A stretch of DNA of 64,000 nt from NCBI GenBank assembly GCA_951640165.1, contig OX621238.1, positions 30,652,001 to 30,716,000 of the forward strand, read 5' to 3'. Positions 1-12,022 of the stretch are shown here, one piece after another; position 1 is the first letter of the stretch; each line of letters opens with the position of its first letter. The position numbers were made by a program, and so were the translations under genes. Under the pieces are notes generated by a model. That model did no database searches, was not told the DNA's origin, and saw only the letters and a program-made list of their open reading frames with translations. Source of the stretch: Pseudoips prasinana. Its lineage: Eukaryota; Arthropoda; Insecta; Lepidoptera; Nolidae.

Positions 1-81
1 CGGGTCGACTTCTACGCCCCCCACGGGATGAGATGGGGTGATGATATTCTGATTCTGATATTTGTCGCCGTCACCACACAG
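1..81 (-). mobile_element. 3' part of a non-LTR element with (ATG)n tail, cut by window edge
   Basis: These 81 bases are identical to 26754-26834, the 5'-most part of a minus-strand retro-insertion there, and end at the same base (…CACACAG). Related pieces lie at 48470-48545, 50866-50960 and 60386-60595. The minus strand encodes a conserved tail peptide read more fully at 26568-26864. The rest of this copy lies outside the window. The shared 5' end with the 26.8-kb copy suggests a defined short element rather than random truncation. Confidence 0.7.
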
Positions 82-119
82 CCACTTAAACCGGTGAAAA
101 TCTCTTTACCTAAGTTGCA

Positions 120-350
120 TCTACTTTTAAATAGCTGCGCCATAAAAAAGATTGTCTATTGTCTTGTCAATCAATTAACTCCCTATTCCTTAAAAAAATG
201 CGATTCACGGACACAAAACAGACGCAGTTTCGGAAGAACTATATATTGGTCACAAAAATAGCTGTCACGAACAGGGATCAAACCGGATCCACGAGGGCGC
301 CGAATTAGTAGTGAGGCGACTTCCTTAACTTCTGCGTCATCAATCACATC
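120..350 (-). mobile_element. Degenerate tRNA-derived SINE (SINE-C)
   Basis: On the minus strand a worn tRNA-like head can be followed (GATGACGCAGAAGTTAAGG, then GGATCCGGTTTGATCCC) with a short CGGACACAAA body. It resembles the better copy at 23889-24050. Many substitutions make both ends uncertain. Confidence 0.4.
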
Positions 351-1293
351 TATTAAGCAACTGCAACATTGCGAAGTATCACCGAGCACAAAAAAAGAAC
401 AGGTTATCAATTCGGCTGTTTTTTTTGTATGTGTACGTTATGCATGCTTTCGTCATGGTCCCATATGATTTTGTATCAGATCTTCAGACCTCAAACAGTA
501 GGGGATTATCATTCCAACTGAATGTATTTAGGGTTATGAAAGGTACTCAACGGGTACTGACGGAATTCAATTACTAAGCCTCCATCGGCTCTCTGTCCAC
601 ACGGACGGAAACAGCCCGCTCTCAGACGTGTGTCTGAATGTGTATCTCATGTACTCAAAGCGTCTACCTTTGAGTATATGAGAAATTGAAATTGATGTCC
701 ACAAGTGTAGGTAGGTATTTCTATTACCGCTATAATAGCAAATAATAAAAATATGTGTGCGATTCCGACTCGCACTTGGCCGGTTCTATTATCTATATGT
801 ATGTTATGTGATTTGTCCGTTGTTTGGGAACCGATCTAAGTAGGTAATAAATCATAAGCTTTTATTCGATTGTTAACATAACATTAAATGGAATTCACTG
901 GTAGCATTTTTTTCCGGTGAAGCAGTGAAAGTCTCCTAGGCTAACTGTAAACGTCATAAAAACCTGTTGGGAATAATTTCTAGATAGTCTCCATATAAAT
1001 TGGTTCTTATAAATATGACTATTCTAGTCAGTTCGTTGTGTGGGACGTTTTAACGGTTTTGGTGTCAATGGACACAAACTTTTATCAGAAGTGTAGGTAG
1101 GCAAGTAGTTATATTAGTTTAACTAACAATGATGATAACTTAGCGCGACCGTTATCTTAAGATTTGTTTGGCGGATCATAATGTTTATTAAATAAAGCCA
1201 ACGTTTTACTTTTACTTTATAATTAGCAACCATGTTTCTTAAGAAACCACTTATTTCAATTGTACAGTGAGTGATAAGGAAATTACTAAGCGG
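351..1293. other. Unassigned AT-rich DNA with one small hairpin
   Basis: No gene or recognisable element was found. At 646-682 a 15-bp imperfect stem (CTCATGTACTCAAAG against its complement, one mismatch) encloses a 7-base loop. It is one of several such hairpins in the window. Confidence 0.5.
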
Positions 1294-1584
1294 CACACAA
1301 TTCGGACACAATATTCCATATTTTGGAATGATCGCAGCCCAAGGGATATGTATAGTGTATTGAAGGACTCAAAGTACTTTGAGTCCTTCAATTATATGTT
1401 TGTATAGTACCCTGCGACACAGGAATTATTTTCAAAATGCGGGCGTTTTCTTTAAAAAAAATGTATACATATCCCTTGGGCTGCGATCATTCCAAAATAT
1501 GGAATATTGTGTCCGAATTGTGTGAAAATAATTCCTGTGTCGCAGGGTACTATGCAAACATATAATTGAAGGACTCAAAGTACT
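1294..1584. repeat. Compound inverted duplication A-B-A'-B'
   Basis: Segment A (1294-1354, 61 bp) recurs exactly, reversed and complemented, at 1464-1524. Segment B (1373-1432, 60 bp) recurs likewise, with one mismatch, at 1525-1584. The order is A-B-A'-B' rather than the A-B-B'-A' of a simple palindrome, so each block was inverted separately. B starts inside a perfect 32-bp palindrome (1360-1391) and carries a SINE-C tail (CCCTGCGACACAGG). Near-identity of the arms implies a recent event. Confidence 0.9.
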
Positions 1585-1650
1585 TACATCCAGTCTCAGA
1601 ACACTTAGACAAATAGTTCTCCTACGCGGGAATCTAACCCGGGACACGAA
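1530..1650 (-). mobile_element. SINE-C copy
   Basis: Read on the minus strand: a tRNA-like B box (GGGTTAGATTCCC), then a body ending in GCGACACAGG as in the plus-strand copy at 23889-24050. Its 3' part is the B' block of the inverted duplication. Confidence 0.6.
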
Positions 1651-2202
1651 GCAGTTCTACATAAGTAAGTCCGTTGCGATAAAGAAGTTTCCCTAGTGTG
1701 GTCGTAGTTTTTGTAACAAATAATCCATTTATACTTGTTCACGGAAAATTGCGAATCTGCGATGCATTTTTGTTTTGTTATGCTTATTTTATTTATATTT
1801 GCTACGTTAGATGATGATTATTTCTATTATGTGTGCCATTATATCAAAAATCCATACATATACTTATGTAAGCAAAAATGTTATACTTGATTTCACTCGG
1901 CTATTTTTCCGTGAGTAGTTGTGACATAATCATAATCCACGTCTATTTTTTGTTAAGTATATATACAGAAAAAGAAATTAAAGTAAGTACCTATACCAAA
2001 ATTAAAGAGTAGATAGATAGATAGAATACTCATTATTGTACACACTCAAACGGAAAGAAAATACATAGATATAAAGAACATAAAGTACAATGGGCATTCT
2101 TATCGGCTTAAGCGATCTCTTTCAGACAACCTTTGGATGGATATAAACTGAAAGTAAAGTAAACAGTAGCAGGAGTACAACAAATAAATTGTTTTATATA
2201 TA
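1651..2202. other. AT-rich, nothing recognised
   Basis: No coding region or repeat family was recognised. A short (TAGA)n run lies near 2010. Confidence 0.5.
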
Positions 2203-2427
2203 GGGACAATGTCACACAGATCATCCTAGCCCCAAACTAAGCAAAGCTTGTACTATGGGTACCAGGCGACGATGTACATACTTCTTAAATACATAGAAAA
2301 CATCCATGACTCAGAAACAAATATTCGTGCTCATCACACAAATATTTGCACTTACCGGGATTTGAACCCAGGACCACCAGCTTCGTAGGCAGGAGCTCTA
2401 CCAACCAGGATACAGTGACCGTTAAAA
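2203..2427 (-). mobile_element. SINE-B, near full length
   Basis: Minus strand: tRNA-derived head with B box GGGTTCAAATCCCGG, a middle with ATATTTGTGTGATGAGCACG, then the 3' body CTTTGCTTAGTTTGGGGCTAG. Sister copies are at 24415-24672 and 38694-38945. The 3' half is shared with SINE-A, so the two families have different heads on a related tail. It has no coding capacity and depends on a LINE reverse transcriptase for movement (family knowledge). Confidence 0.85.
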
Positions 2428-2937
2428 AAAAATTATACTAAGGAACTGTGATATAAATACAGTACAGTTGTACAAAGACACTGCTTATTTGTAATGAAAT
2501 CTCTTCCAACAGGCCAGGCCAGGCCAGAGAAAATTTAAGAAAGAAGGAATGTTTAATAATCTTCAATGATACCGCCCGAAATAATAAAACATGTAATCAG
2601 CTATGTCATACAGGAAGTAAAAAGGCATTAGCATAAATACAGTTTACATTACAAACAACAAGTGTGTAGAGATAAACATTAAGAAACAAGTAGGGTCAAA
2701 GATAACAGGTAGCTATACAATATAAGCATTTAAGTAATTACACTTAACATTAATTAAAAAGTATAAATAATATATTAAAATAGGGTGTCCTGCTAAAGGG
2801 TAGCCATCTCAACATTCCTTGGGTGTAAAACATCCAACAATGAAATTAATATTAATACACATGGGATGACACATGTAGGAGCTAAGTTCTTAGCTCTTGA
2901 AAGTATTATAGTCTTTATTTTAAACCAGGAAATAGGT
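2428..2937. other. Unassigned AT-rich DNA
   Basis: Nothing recognisable beyond a short GGCCA direct repeat near 2512-2525. Confidence 0.5.
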
Positions 2938-2938
2938 A

Positions 2939-3055
2939 CAGATGCCAGCATATCAAGCCCAATCAGTCAAATTTCTCCAATTGAAAGTGAACCTTATGCT
3001 TATGTGTAAAAGTTGAAAATCTATTAAAGAAATTTATTTACAACATAGTTTAAGT
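2939..3055 (+). mobile_element. MITE-1, truncated at the right end
   Basis: Begins TA-CAGATGCCAGCATATC and follows the MITE-1 interior (CAATTGAAAGTGAACCTTATG…). It loses the right inverted repeat after AAAGAAATTT. MITE-1 copies elsewhere in the window have about 40-bp TIRs and TA target duplications. Confidence 0.75.
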
Positions 3056-3532
3056 ACTGGGTGGCTTTTTCCAGGCATTTCCAATTGATAAACAAGGTGT
3101 GTATGGAGGAAAATATCATAAGTAAATAATTAGTTTAATACTTACCTCCAACATAAACAGTTGTTCAGATTACTACCGGTTCACCGGTTTTACTGGTTTG
3201 ATTCCCGTACAGGAGAACTCTATATAGCCATGTATATTTGATAAGAAATTGCCTCTGGCTTTATCCTTGCAATCAGGGTATAGGGCCTCTTTTAAGAAGG
3301 ATACTCCTCCTGTAACAAGGGGTACTTACAAACAAATCATGTAATTCATGAACACTGAGGACACTCAGACCCAGGACAAATAATATGTGTCACACATACA
3401 GTTGTCATGTACGAGAAACAAACCCACATTTTAACTACTGTTATTGTTGTGGATTAAAATTAAACTAATCATTCACTCCTATATATTTTCGTCATACCTT
3501 CATACACAACTTTTTTATCAGTGCAGTTTTTT
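3056..3532. other. Unassigned
   Basis: No feature recognised. Confidence 0.5.
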
Positions 3533-3840
3533 TCTATTTTTTTTAATGTCAGAGGTCGACATATCAGCAAGTGGGTCACCTGATGGTAAGTGATCACCGC
3601 CACACATAGACACTCGCAACACCAGAGGAGTCGCGGGTGCGTTGCCGGCCTTTAAGAGTCAGCAAACAAGTGTTGCTGACCCTTCCCCCCACCCCGATGA
3701 GCTCTGGCGACCTTACTCACATTCAGAAACACAACATTAAATTATTAATGTTATTATTAAGGAATGTCTTCTGTAAGGTGGAGGTACTTTCCCAGTCGGG
3801 CTGCTCTTCGAGCGAATGAACACTGTGCCCTACCTCTCTT
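3533..3840 (-). mobile_element. LINE-E 3' UTR (5'-truncated), minus strand
   Basis: The minus strand reads GGTGATCACTTACCATCAGG then TGACCCACTTGCTG and ends in a short poly(A). The same 3' UTR recurs at 44481-44800 and 54629-54877, and in part after the RT C-terminus at 20434-20667. That linkage identifies it as the 3' end of a jockey/CR1-group LINE rather than a SINE. Only non-coding sequence is retained. Confidence 0.75.
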
Positions 3841-4360
3841 AGTTGGAATACAAGTTTGAAAATGTTTACTTCCTGTAGAAAAAGTGTACATATTCCAACT
3901 GGTATTTTCATACCAATTAGATTACAAATTACTGGTTTTTAATTTTGGAACTCCTTCAATATCATATAATATAATATATATAAGTTATGTTTCATTTAAT
4001 ATATTATGCAAATGACTTAAACAACACTGCACTGGTACACAGCTGACAACAATGATGCACAAATTAGCTTAAACATTGTTTATTAGGTATTAGCAATAAT
4101 AAAAGTGAAGAAGAAGAAACCATTGCATAAGGAATATAAACAGTATAATATCAAAGCTTAAGCCAATTTGTGATAAACTTGTTTTCGAATTGAAATTAAA
4201 AAAAATATGGCCAAGTCACACAGACTGACACTTTGTAATATGGATGATATCAGTTTCAGATTTAAAAAATTAATAGGTATACATTATGACAATGTTAGAA
4301 GTGGGGATATACAACATGTAACGTAATTAATGCACACCCTCAAACACCCCAATTAGAATA

Positions 4361-4399
4361 TATGTATTATGATTACCACATAGGTAATCATAATACATA
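4361..4399. repeat. Perfect 17-bp hairpin, 5-base loop
   Basis: Left arm 4361-4377, loop ACATA, right arm 4383-4399, without mismatch. The dimensions equal those of the hairpin at 17820-17858. Confidence 0.85.
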
Positions 4400-5374
4400 C
4401 ACAGAATTTTTTATTTAAAGTGTATATGCATTGTTATTTACTAAATAATTTTCTTGGAATAAAGTTAATTTTTCTTTATTTTGCATTGAATAACTGAATT
4501 TGTATGAATACAAATAAAACTGCGATTATAAAAGTCTAATTATTTTGACTTATGGTCCATTTCAATTTCTTTTGACTGAACAGGGTTAATATGACAATAA
4601 TTTAATTCGGAAATATATTTTCGGAATAAAAAATTACCTATATTAAAAATGATATAAAACAATTCAGTAAACAATTCTGAACAAACTATTTTTAGGATGT
4701 GCGTTAATTAAGTTACATGTTGTATAACAAAAATTACCTTACATATTAATAGATGAAGCAAGTCCATATATAACAAAAAATTCCTTACTTATTAGTAGAT
4801 GAAGCAAGCAAGGCTTTGTTTCCAGGATTTTTTATAAAAAAGGCCTGTACTGTTATATGGGCCTATTTCTTTTTCAGCCACATCTGGTATTAATAGTTTT
4901 AGTGTCATAACGTGACTGTATCCATCATAACAAATACAATCAAGTTACCACCAAATTAAAACTAGATGTCATGACAGCAACTGTTTTTTTTTATGAAAGA
5001 CAATACTTGAACTAAGGAAATAAATCATGTATTGAGGGTTAGTGGAGCACTTTACAAAGAAGCAATAAATTGATACAGTTTATCCAGACTCAGAACAACC
5101 TTTCATGTTCCACCCAAATAGTAGCCTGGAATCACATGTAAGTGATAAGACTGGCAAAGTATGTTGTGTACTTATATGCTCCTGTATGTGATCAATGGCG
5201 TAGAATAAAGAGTTGATTGATGTAATTTTTTTTAAAGACTCATGCTTATTAAAAAATCTTACCGAGGAATATGTTTCCTTGCCAAATACATCTACTTAAC
5301 ATGTCAAAATACTGATATTTTAATGATTACATTTAAAGACATATTTAATAAACTTAGTAAATAGGTTCATTAAA

Positions 5375-5690
5375 GATTAGATGTGCCCTGCATTAAACTG
5401 GGTAAATTATAGTCTATGAGTTATTCAGATATATAAACTATATTACTACAAAGTTTTATCAAAAATCGCTTTATAGTTTTTGTGTGAAAGAGTAACAAAC
5501 ATAATAGCTGTGCCCCACAGAATGACCTGCATTGAACCTTATAAATTATAGCCTATGTGTAAATCCAGGGTGTCCGCGATCTCTATACCAAATTATATTA
5601 AAATCGCTCTAGCCGTTTAGGCGTGAAGAAGTAACAAACATACACACTCACACACATTTTTTCTTTATAATATTTGTATGATTACCTTGT
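5375..5690 (-). mobile_element. Degraded Helitron-like fragment with two internal units
   Basis: Two similar units of about 130 bp (5375-5500, 5501-5645) each end in AAGAGTAACAAACATA or AAGAAGTAACAAACATA. The second begins AGCTGTGCCCC, the reverse complement of the Helitron 3' terminus seen intact elsewhere in the window. No clean 5' end was found. Confidence 0.4.
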
Positions 5691-7769
5691 TAAAATAGTG
5701 AAGCTTTAATACATAATCTTAAAGACTTGATATTATTATGATATATGTACTTTAGCCCTATTAAAGGTAACTTTATTAAACATTCAGTGACATCATTAGA
5801 CACATTAAAAAATTTTGTTTTCTTTTATAAAATGAATCATTGAATCACCAAATAGTACTAACTGCTATCAGTTTCATTCTCAGAGAACAAGGTAGGAAAG
5901 AATTTTAACTTTCAGTCTAGGTCATTTTTATTAGGAACCAATTTTTTAAAATATATACTACTTAATGTCACTCAAAGATTATTAAATCAATGGGTAATTT
6001 TCTGTACCGCCATTGTTGCTGGATTAGTGTGCAATATCGCTAAATAAACAACTTTCTTATATTCACCCTCCCCACTTAACATATAGCTGAATATATTGAC
6101 CTACCCATAGACCTATCCATAAAATGACTTCTGCAAATCTTTATTCTACAGATAGATTGATGTAACAAGCAAAATACTCAAATGTTTTTTTTTATGGTTC
6201 AAAATAATACTAAGTATAGACTTTGTAGTAAAAGTATAAACTGGTTAGGTTTTAAATTCAACATATGGCTTTAACTATTTTTTTTATTGGTGTCACTACC
6301 CTAAAGGTCTTATTTCTATATATTTAGATGATTAACATACATAAGTTAATTGCTAGATTAACTTACAAGATTCTTGCAGCCAGAGTATGAATGCATGGTA
6401 TGAAAAGGCTATTAGTTATCAGGACCGGTTACGGTAGAAATATGTTAAGTTTATCGCATTAGAAAACAATTAATTTTACAGCTTTAACAGATGTTTTAAT
6501 ATGGACCAAGTGAGCAATATAAAACTTATTTAGCAGTATTTTTTCAGTTCCCCTGTAAGAAAATTCTAAGTAGAATATCGAAACGCTGCGAAATTCTCTC
6601 CGGCTAATAACAATATTCCCTATTAGAATATAAACATAGAGAAACAGCTTTGAAATTATGTAAATATATTGATACTCACTGAGTATCTCCCCATAGCGGA
6701 GCGTAAGCATATTTGTAGTCCTGTTTGTTCACCATTTTTAGGTTTAAACCCAGACACTACTATAAATATGTCACTATGAATGAACTATAAAGTTTTAAAA
6801 ATAAATAAACTCCACAAGTCAAAATAAACAACTTTCATGTTTTCTTAATTTAGTTTTGACGTTGACGGCTGTGATTCAGTGATAACAGACTTTTTAATAA
6901 TAATATAGGTAGAGGCCTTAGCTTTTTCAGCCTTTTGAGCAGTATTCTGTATAGTATCTTAATTTAAAACAACAAAATTTAATGCAATAAAATATAAAGA
7001 AACACGTTTATTAACTCCCTGTTAATGGAAGATGTTGCTTTTGTAGGCACAACAATGACCAAGTCGAGGAAGCATAGCTGTACCATCTTTAACTCTTAGC
7101 TTCTCAGGGTGGTACTCATGATGACAGTATATTATTTTCGTAGCATGTTTTCTGTTTTCGTACTAATAACAATTGGTTTTTCTATGCTCATGCGGTCAAG
7201 CGTGGAAATTTGGAGTGCAAGTCAATACTGATTTTATTACCCAAGACCAAAAAGAAGGACTACCTACCTGCTAAAGGACTAAGATACAGGTACCTACCTA
7301 GTATATAATATGATCATAAATGTTATGTCTCGCAACGCAATCGCCAATAGTTGTTTGAAACCATGTAAAGCCAAGTCAAGTATTTTATGCGGTAATCCAT
7401 ATCTTTTTAATTTATTTTTATTAACATCAGACATATTTATTTCTATGATAAATATAGGTACCTACATTTTTATGTGCAGGTACCAGTTTAGTGGTTGTTG
7501 TGATGGTTTTCTAATCTATCTAAAATATTCGGAAAATTCTGTAGCTACCTGCGTCGATGCATTGGTCAGCAATATGGCTTGGCATACGGCATGGCTTTTT
7601 ATGATAAATAAGCAAATGTAAAGTTTGGTTCTATTCGCTGATGAGTTAATTATTACATGAAAGTATTATGTAGGTACTGTCGTAGAATACAATATTGTCT
7701 CGTAGAAGTATATATTACCTACTTCTATAACTAATATATTTAAAAGAAGCAATATGTTAGCATGTGGCG

Positions 7770-8190
7770 TGATTTTTTGGGTTTCATAATTTCCTGAAAA
7801 TAACCTCCTGGTCGAATTTTGGCCATGGCTGCCAGTCTCAATGGAGACTAGCCTTTTGCACGGCATATTTTATAGAGGACTAGTGTGTGCGCAGTAACAG
7901 GTGCACTTTCTATACTCTCACTGTCATGATCGATGGGACTGGGATGTTGAAACAATCGGAAATAAGTCAGGCATAAGTAGGTACAGACGCCAGCCTGCAT
8001 ATCAAATCTGTCAAAGTTCCCCAATTGAAACTGAACCTTATGTTTTTGTGATAAAGTTGTAAATCTATAAAAAGAATTAGACAGATTGGGGTAGCTGGAT
8101 GTGCTGGCGTCTGTACCAACGGCTTTGCGTGCTCTGCAAGGCTCGGGGGTGTATGTAACACTCTCATCAGTTCTCTCATGTTATATTATT
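7770..8190 (-). mobile_element. SINE-D body interrupted by MITE-1
   Basis: The left part (7775-7981) and right part (8116-8190, with GGCTCGGGGGTGTATG) align in order with 10020-10275, where they are contiguous. The interruption is the MITE at 7984-8113. The tRNA-like head is missing here. Confidence 0.6.
7984..8113 (+). mobile_element. MITE-1, complete, TA duplication
   Basis: Terminal inverted repeats start CAGACGCCAGC and end GCTGGCGTCTG, flanked on both sides by TA. The interior carries the family core CAATTGAAACTGAACCTTATG. It is non-coding; the TA duplication points to a Tc1/mariner-type transposase as the mobilising enzyme (inference). Confidence 0.9.
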
Positions 8191-9262
8191 TCAATTTAAT
8201 TTCAATTCAATTCAATGTTTTTTGTTTTCATGTATATTTAAGATTATTTTTGCTATTTAAGCTTAATCCCTCCACTATTATTTTATTGTATGTTATTTTT
8301 TATATATAGCTATTAATGTTATTAATTGTGTATGTTCTGTAGTTTAATATTTGTCCGTGTTCTGCTTTTTATGTTACTTTTTGTCTCATTTCGATGTTTA
8401 TTGTTTATGGATTGATTTGTAATTAGTGCACGTTTTTAATTAATTTATTGTAATTAACTTTAATAATGTAAAATTTTAATTCTGTGGTCGTCTTTAAGTG
8501 TTGCAGCATTATTTTTAAGTATGTACGTTTCTTATAACTGTGTGTAACGTTGACGATCCTTAAATAAATAAATAACACCGGTAAGTTCCAGGCTACGGGC
8601 TGATATTGGTAAATTATACTTATCGTATTTTTTTGGTCCGACTACCGTTAGACCTACGTGGCAATAAAATACCATATAAGCATATTGTAGGTACTCGTAT
8701 TAACTTTAGGCTTTATGTAACTAAAACGTTGATGAAGTTATCTTTGTTGTTTCAATATAGTCAAAATGAACTTTGAAAACAATAATAATAAATGGAACGC
8801 CTACGTTATTTGTGTAGCAATTTATTCAAATGATGCTTAACCGTTACAATGCTAGGCTTGTTACTATAATTTTATTTTCTAGTCTGTAGAAAACAAATAA
8901 GAATAACATATTATCTAAAGAATGAATCCAAATTAATTTAGAATATCGGCTGAGTGGATTTTGTTCGTAAATATCAATCACAACTGGGCGTTCTGCTTCA
9001 CCCCACTTGGATCGTACGCGGGGTTCTTTTATAACTCATAAAATGTCCTGACGACATGCGTTTGAACTGTCTCTGGAGCTACGAGAAGTCATCAGCCACC
9101 TAATTTAACAGACTTCTCTCTCAATATTGTAGACCATTCCTCGTAGCATTAATAATTGAACCTTCTGTAGGTACTGCTGGTCTCACTAAACTAGATCTCA
9201 ATAAAATCTTTAGTGAACACAATCCCCTTCATAAATCATTGGTCATTATTTTTTTATATATA
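8191..9262. other. AT-rich, unassigned
   Basis: No gene seen. A segment ending in AAATAAATAAATAA near 8565 looks like a retroelement tail but could not be assigned. Confidence 0.45.
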
Positions 9263-9424
9263 AACAACACCCGTACTAGAGAAATTAATCCTTGGGTTAC
9301 GGGGTATTTTACAAACATAACATAACTGACAGACACAGAGTACACCCAGACTCAAAACCACTACTTATTCGAACTCGGAACACAAAGTGGCGAGTCGAGT
9401 GTCTTAACCGCTGCGCTACACGCA
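9263..9424 (-). mobile_element. SINE-C copy
   Basis: Minus strand: tRNA-like head (GTAGCGCAGCGGTTAAGACA), B box GTTCCGAGTTCGAATA, body GAGTCTGGGTGTACTC, and a tail with a worn CCCCGTAACCC. Confidence 0.6.
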
Positions 9425-9834
9425 TATTATATTTCATTAAATCAAAGTAAAATTATTGTATATTTTTACCTTAATTTACCAAAACTTGATTTGGCTTATC
9501 ACAAAACTTTGTTTTAGTAACTTCTTAAAACCTCTTTCTAATATTTTCAAAATCATTTCTCATGTATCTGTTTTATAACATGTGTAGGATGTAATAAAAA
9601 ATCTCTCCTCTAACATTAATAAAACAGGTCAAATAAATAATCGCATTTCCTCCTACGTATTGGAACTGGGAAATTGAATTGAAATTGCGCTTCAGATTTG
9701 TAGATACATGGTGTTTTCGTAGTAGCGTAGAAGTTGATACATCGAATACATTCCATTCAACATATTTATTTTATAGGTTATAAACTTAATTTGTGACTAT
9801 ACGTACAGTTAATTTGTAATGTTATTAGTAACAA

Positions 9835-10005
9835 CTAGCTGTGCCCCGCGGTGTTACCCGCGTTAAATTTTTTAAATTTTCTTTGCTATAAACCTCACGG
9901 AGCCCGAGTCCTTTCCAACGAATGCAAAACCGTGGAAATCGGTTCGTGCGTTCTGGAGTTATAGCGTCAGGAAGGAAAACCCGACTTATTTTTATATAGT
10001 AGAGA
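9835..10005 (-). mobile_element. Non-autonomous Helitron, minus strand
   Basis: Minus strand begins TCTCTACTATATAAAAATAA and ends GCGGGGCACAGCTAG. A CGCGGG…CCGCGG hairpin lies just before CTAG. It sits between A and T with no target duplication, the Helitron insertion rule. At 171 bp it has no RepHel gene. Confidence 0.85.
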
Positions 10006-10019
10006 TAATAGTAATAATG

Positions 10020-10390
10020 TCCTCCAAGCCGAATTTCACGACGGCCAGTCTCAAAGAAGGCTAGCCATCTACGCGGGACATATTATAGTGCACAAGTGTG
10101 TGCGCAAACACAAGGTCATTTCTTTTTATTCCATAACACTTATAATTCGATGGGTCGACTAGAGATACGACCGGAAAGAGTTCACGTTCAGGATCAACGG
10201 CTTTAGCCTTTAGGGATCTCCGAGGCACGGGGGTATAATACTGCCAACTCCCAGACTTCGGACTGCTGTGAGATTTTTTTCTTATTACCGTAAAATTCCA
10301 AAATCACTTTTGACCCGACACGGGATTTGAACCCAGAAACTCTTTATCTCCGGTTGGACACGTTACCGCTAGACGAACGAGGCAGTCAAT
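10020..10390 (-). mobile_element. SINE-D, head plus body
   Basis: Minus strand: tRNA-like head at the right (A-box-like GGTAACGTGTCCAACC, B box GGGTTCAAATCCCG), then a body through GCCTCGGAGATCCC to a 3' end near 10020. The body recurs without the head at 7770-8190 and in part at 14310-14380; the head recurs at 54265-54352. Confidence 0.65.
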
Positions 10391-10984
10391 AACAATACAG
10401 TCTGATTGAGAACCTGCTTCTTTTGAAGTCGTTTAAACATAGAACTGTCTTCAACTTTTCTTTATGACCACGTCTTTTGTTCACCCAAAAAATGCACAAA
10501 TATACACAGTATATATGATATATAGGTAGCTCATGGAAAGCGTTCGGTGACGATGACGCGAGTTCTATGATTTTAATTCCCTCAAAAAGTTTACAACGCT
10601 GCTGAAGAAGTTTTCATTTCTCTTCAAAAGAACATACTTTCGAATTTCGAATTGATGACCTGTTTCTTTTTGAAGTCGGTTAATACAAACATCCCGTGCA
10701 CTCCTTCTTTCTATTGATAGGAGATCACATGGAAAAACAACCTGTATATTTTCCTACACATTAATACTTAATATGTGACTAAATGTTATTTTTCGTGGAG
10801 AAATGATTGAGTCAACAATGTGTCCCTTACATCGGATATCGGTGACCTGGGGTGACCTAATTTTTCTCCGAGTTAGTACCAAGTTATTATGGGAAGTCAT
10901 GGCGGAAGGCGATGATACGTTTACAAAAGAAGAAATACTTATACACAGATGTGTTATGTGGGCTGGTAGAATTTTATTACTATA
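10391..10984. other. Unassigned
   Basis: No recognised feature. An open frame at 10803-10988 matches nothing I know. Confidence 0.45.
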
Positions 10985-11651
10985 CTAGCTGACCAAAGAA
11001 TTTCGTACGAACAGTCGATTCTTTAAAAATTGTTTTAATACTAAGACTTATTCTGCTATTGGCGAGACGGGACGGCGCGCGGCGCGCCGGGTCCGGACCG
11101 GAAGTTATTATGTCAACAATTACATACGGTAAAAAAAATCAATTTCAGATTTATTAATATCTATTTCATTTTTACTTATTCTAAATTAAGTTCCATTTTT
11201 ATTGTTCCTGGTACTTTATAGTACACGTTTTTTGTTTGATTACCTGGAGTGTAAACAAACGGAGCAGATAGTTTTCCAACACGGAAAATCCACAAACAAT
11301 TACAGTCATAGCGAAATCAAGCCGTACTGGAAACTGCAGTCGTTTAAACTCGAATGGTACGTCAGTACGTCATGTCAGTCGGAATCATTGTTTTGCCTTC
11401 CCAGTACCTCTCCACTGACACTTACGTTATGGTATGGTATAAAAGTTCAAATTGACTTTTAAGTATTATTTCAAATCGTTTGTATGGGAGTATAGTTATA
11501 AAGGCAATTTTTGAAATTATATTTCAGTAAGAACCATCCACGAACTTTAAGGAATATTCTAAAAAAAAGAATTAACGAAATCGGTTCAGCTTCTCTCGAG
11601 ATTCGCGCTTACATTCACAACACATTCAGCGACTAATTTTTATATTATAGA
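10985..11651 (-). mobile_element. Non-autonomous Helitron, 667 bp, minus strand
   Basis: Minus strand starts TCTATAATATAAAAATTAG and continues TCGCTGAATGTG, a familiar lepidopteran Helitron start. It ends CTTTGGTCAGCTAG after a TTCGTACGAA palindrome. Flanking bases restore an AT target. No Rep or helicase is encoded. Confidence 0.8.
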
Positions 11652-11874
11652 TATCTACCAGGTGAATGTCGAAATAGTAGTATCTAATCACTGATAATTT
11701 TAGCTTTATTTAGGTTAAATAACATTTTATAGCAATCAACTGTTTTTAAAGTTTATCCATAAAGAAGAATTATGAACATGCAAAAACTAAATCTCTTTTT
11801 CATCACAATATTAGTAAGTAAGTAGGTATAGATTATATCTATAAAAATAAAAATGAAGAGCCTAAAGGTTTATA

Positions 11875-12022
11875 CAGACGCCAGCACATCAAGCTACCCC
11901 AATCTGTCAAATTTCTCCAATTGAAAGTGAACCTTAGATAGAACCTTCTACGCTTTTGTGATAAAATTGAAAACCTATAAAAGAAATTTGACAGATTGGC
12001 GTAGCTGGCGGTGCGGCGTCTG
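11875..12022 (+). mobile_element. MITE-1, complete, TA duplication
   Basis: Ends CAGACGCCAGCACATC and GGCGTCTG, each flanked by TA. The right TIR has lost a few bases near its tip (GGCGGTGCGGCGTCTG). Confidence 0.9.

Larger units (their letters stand above)
3841..7769. other. Long AT-rich desert
   Basis: Almost 4 kb with no coding region or RNA gene recognised. Two items can be singled out: the hairpin at 4361-4399 and a degraded Helitron-like pair of units at 5375-5690. Short open frames (for example 6459-6710 minus and 7310-7621 plus) resemble nothing and have unbiased AT-rich codons. Confidence 0.5.
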
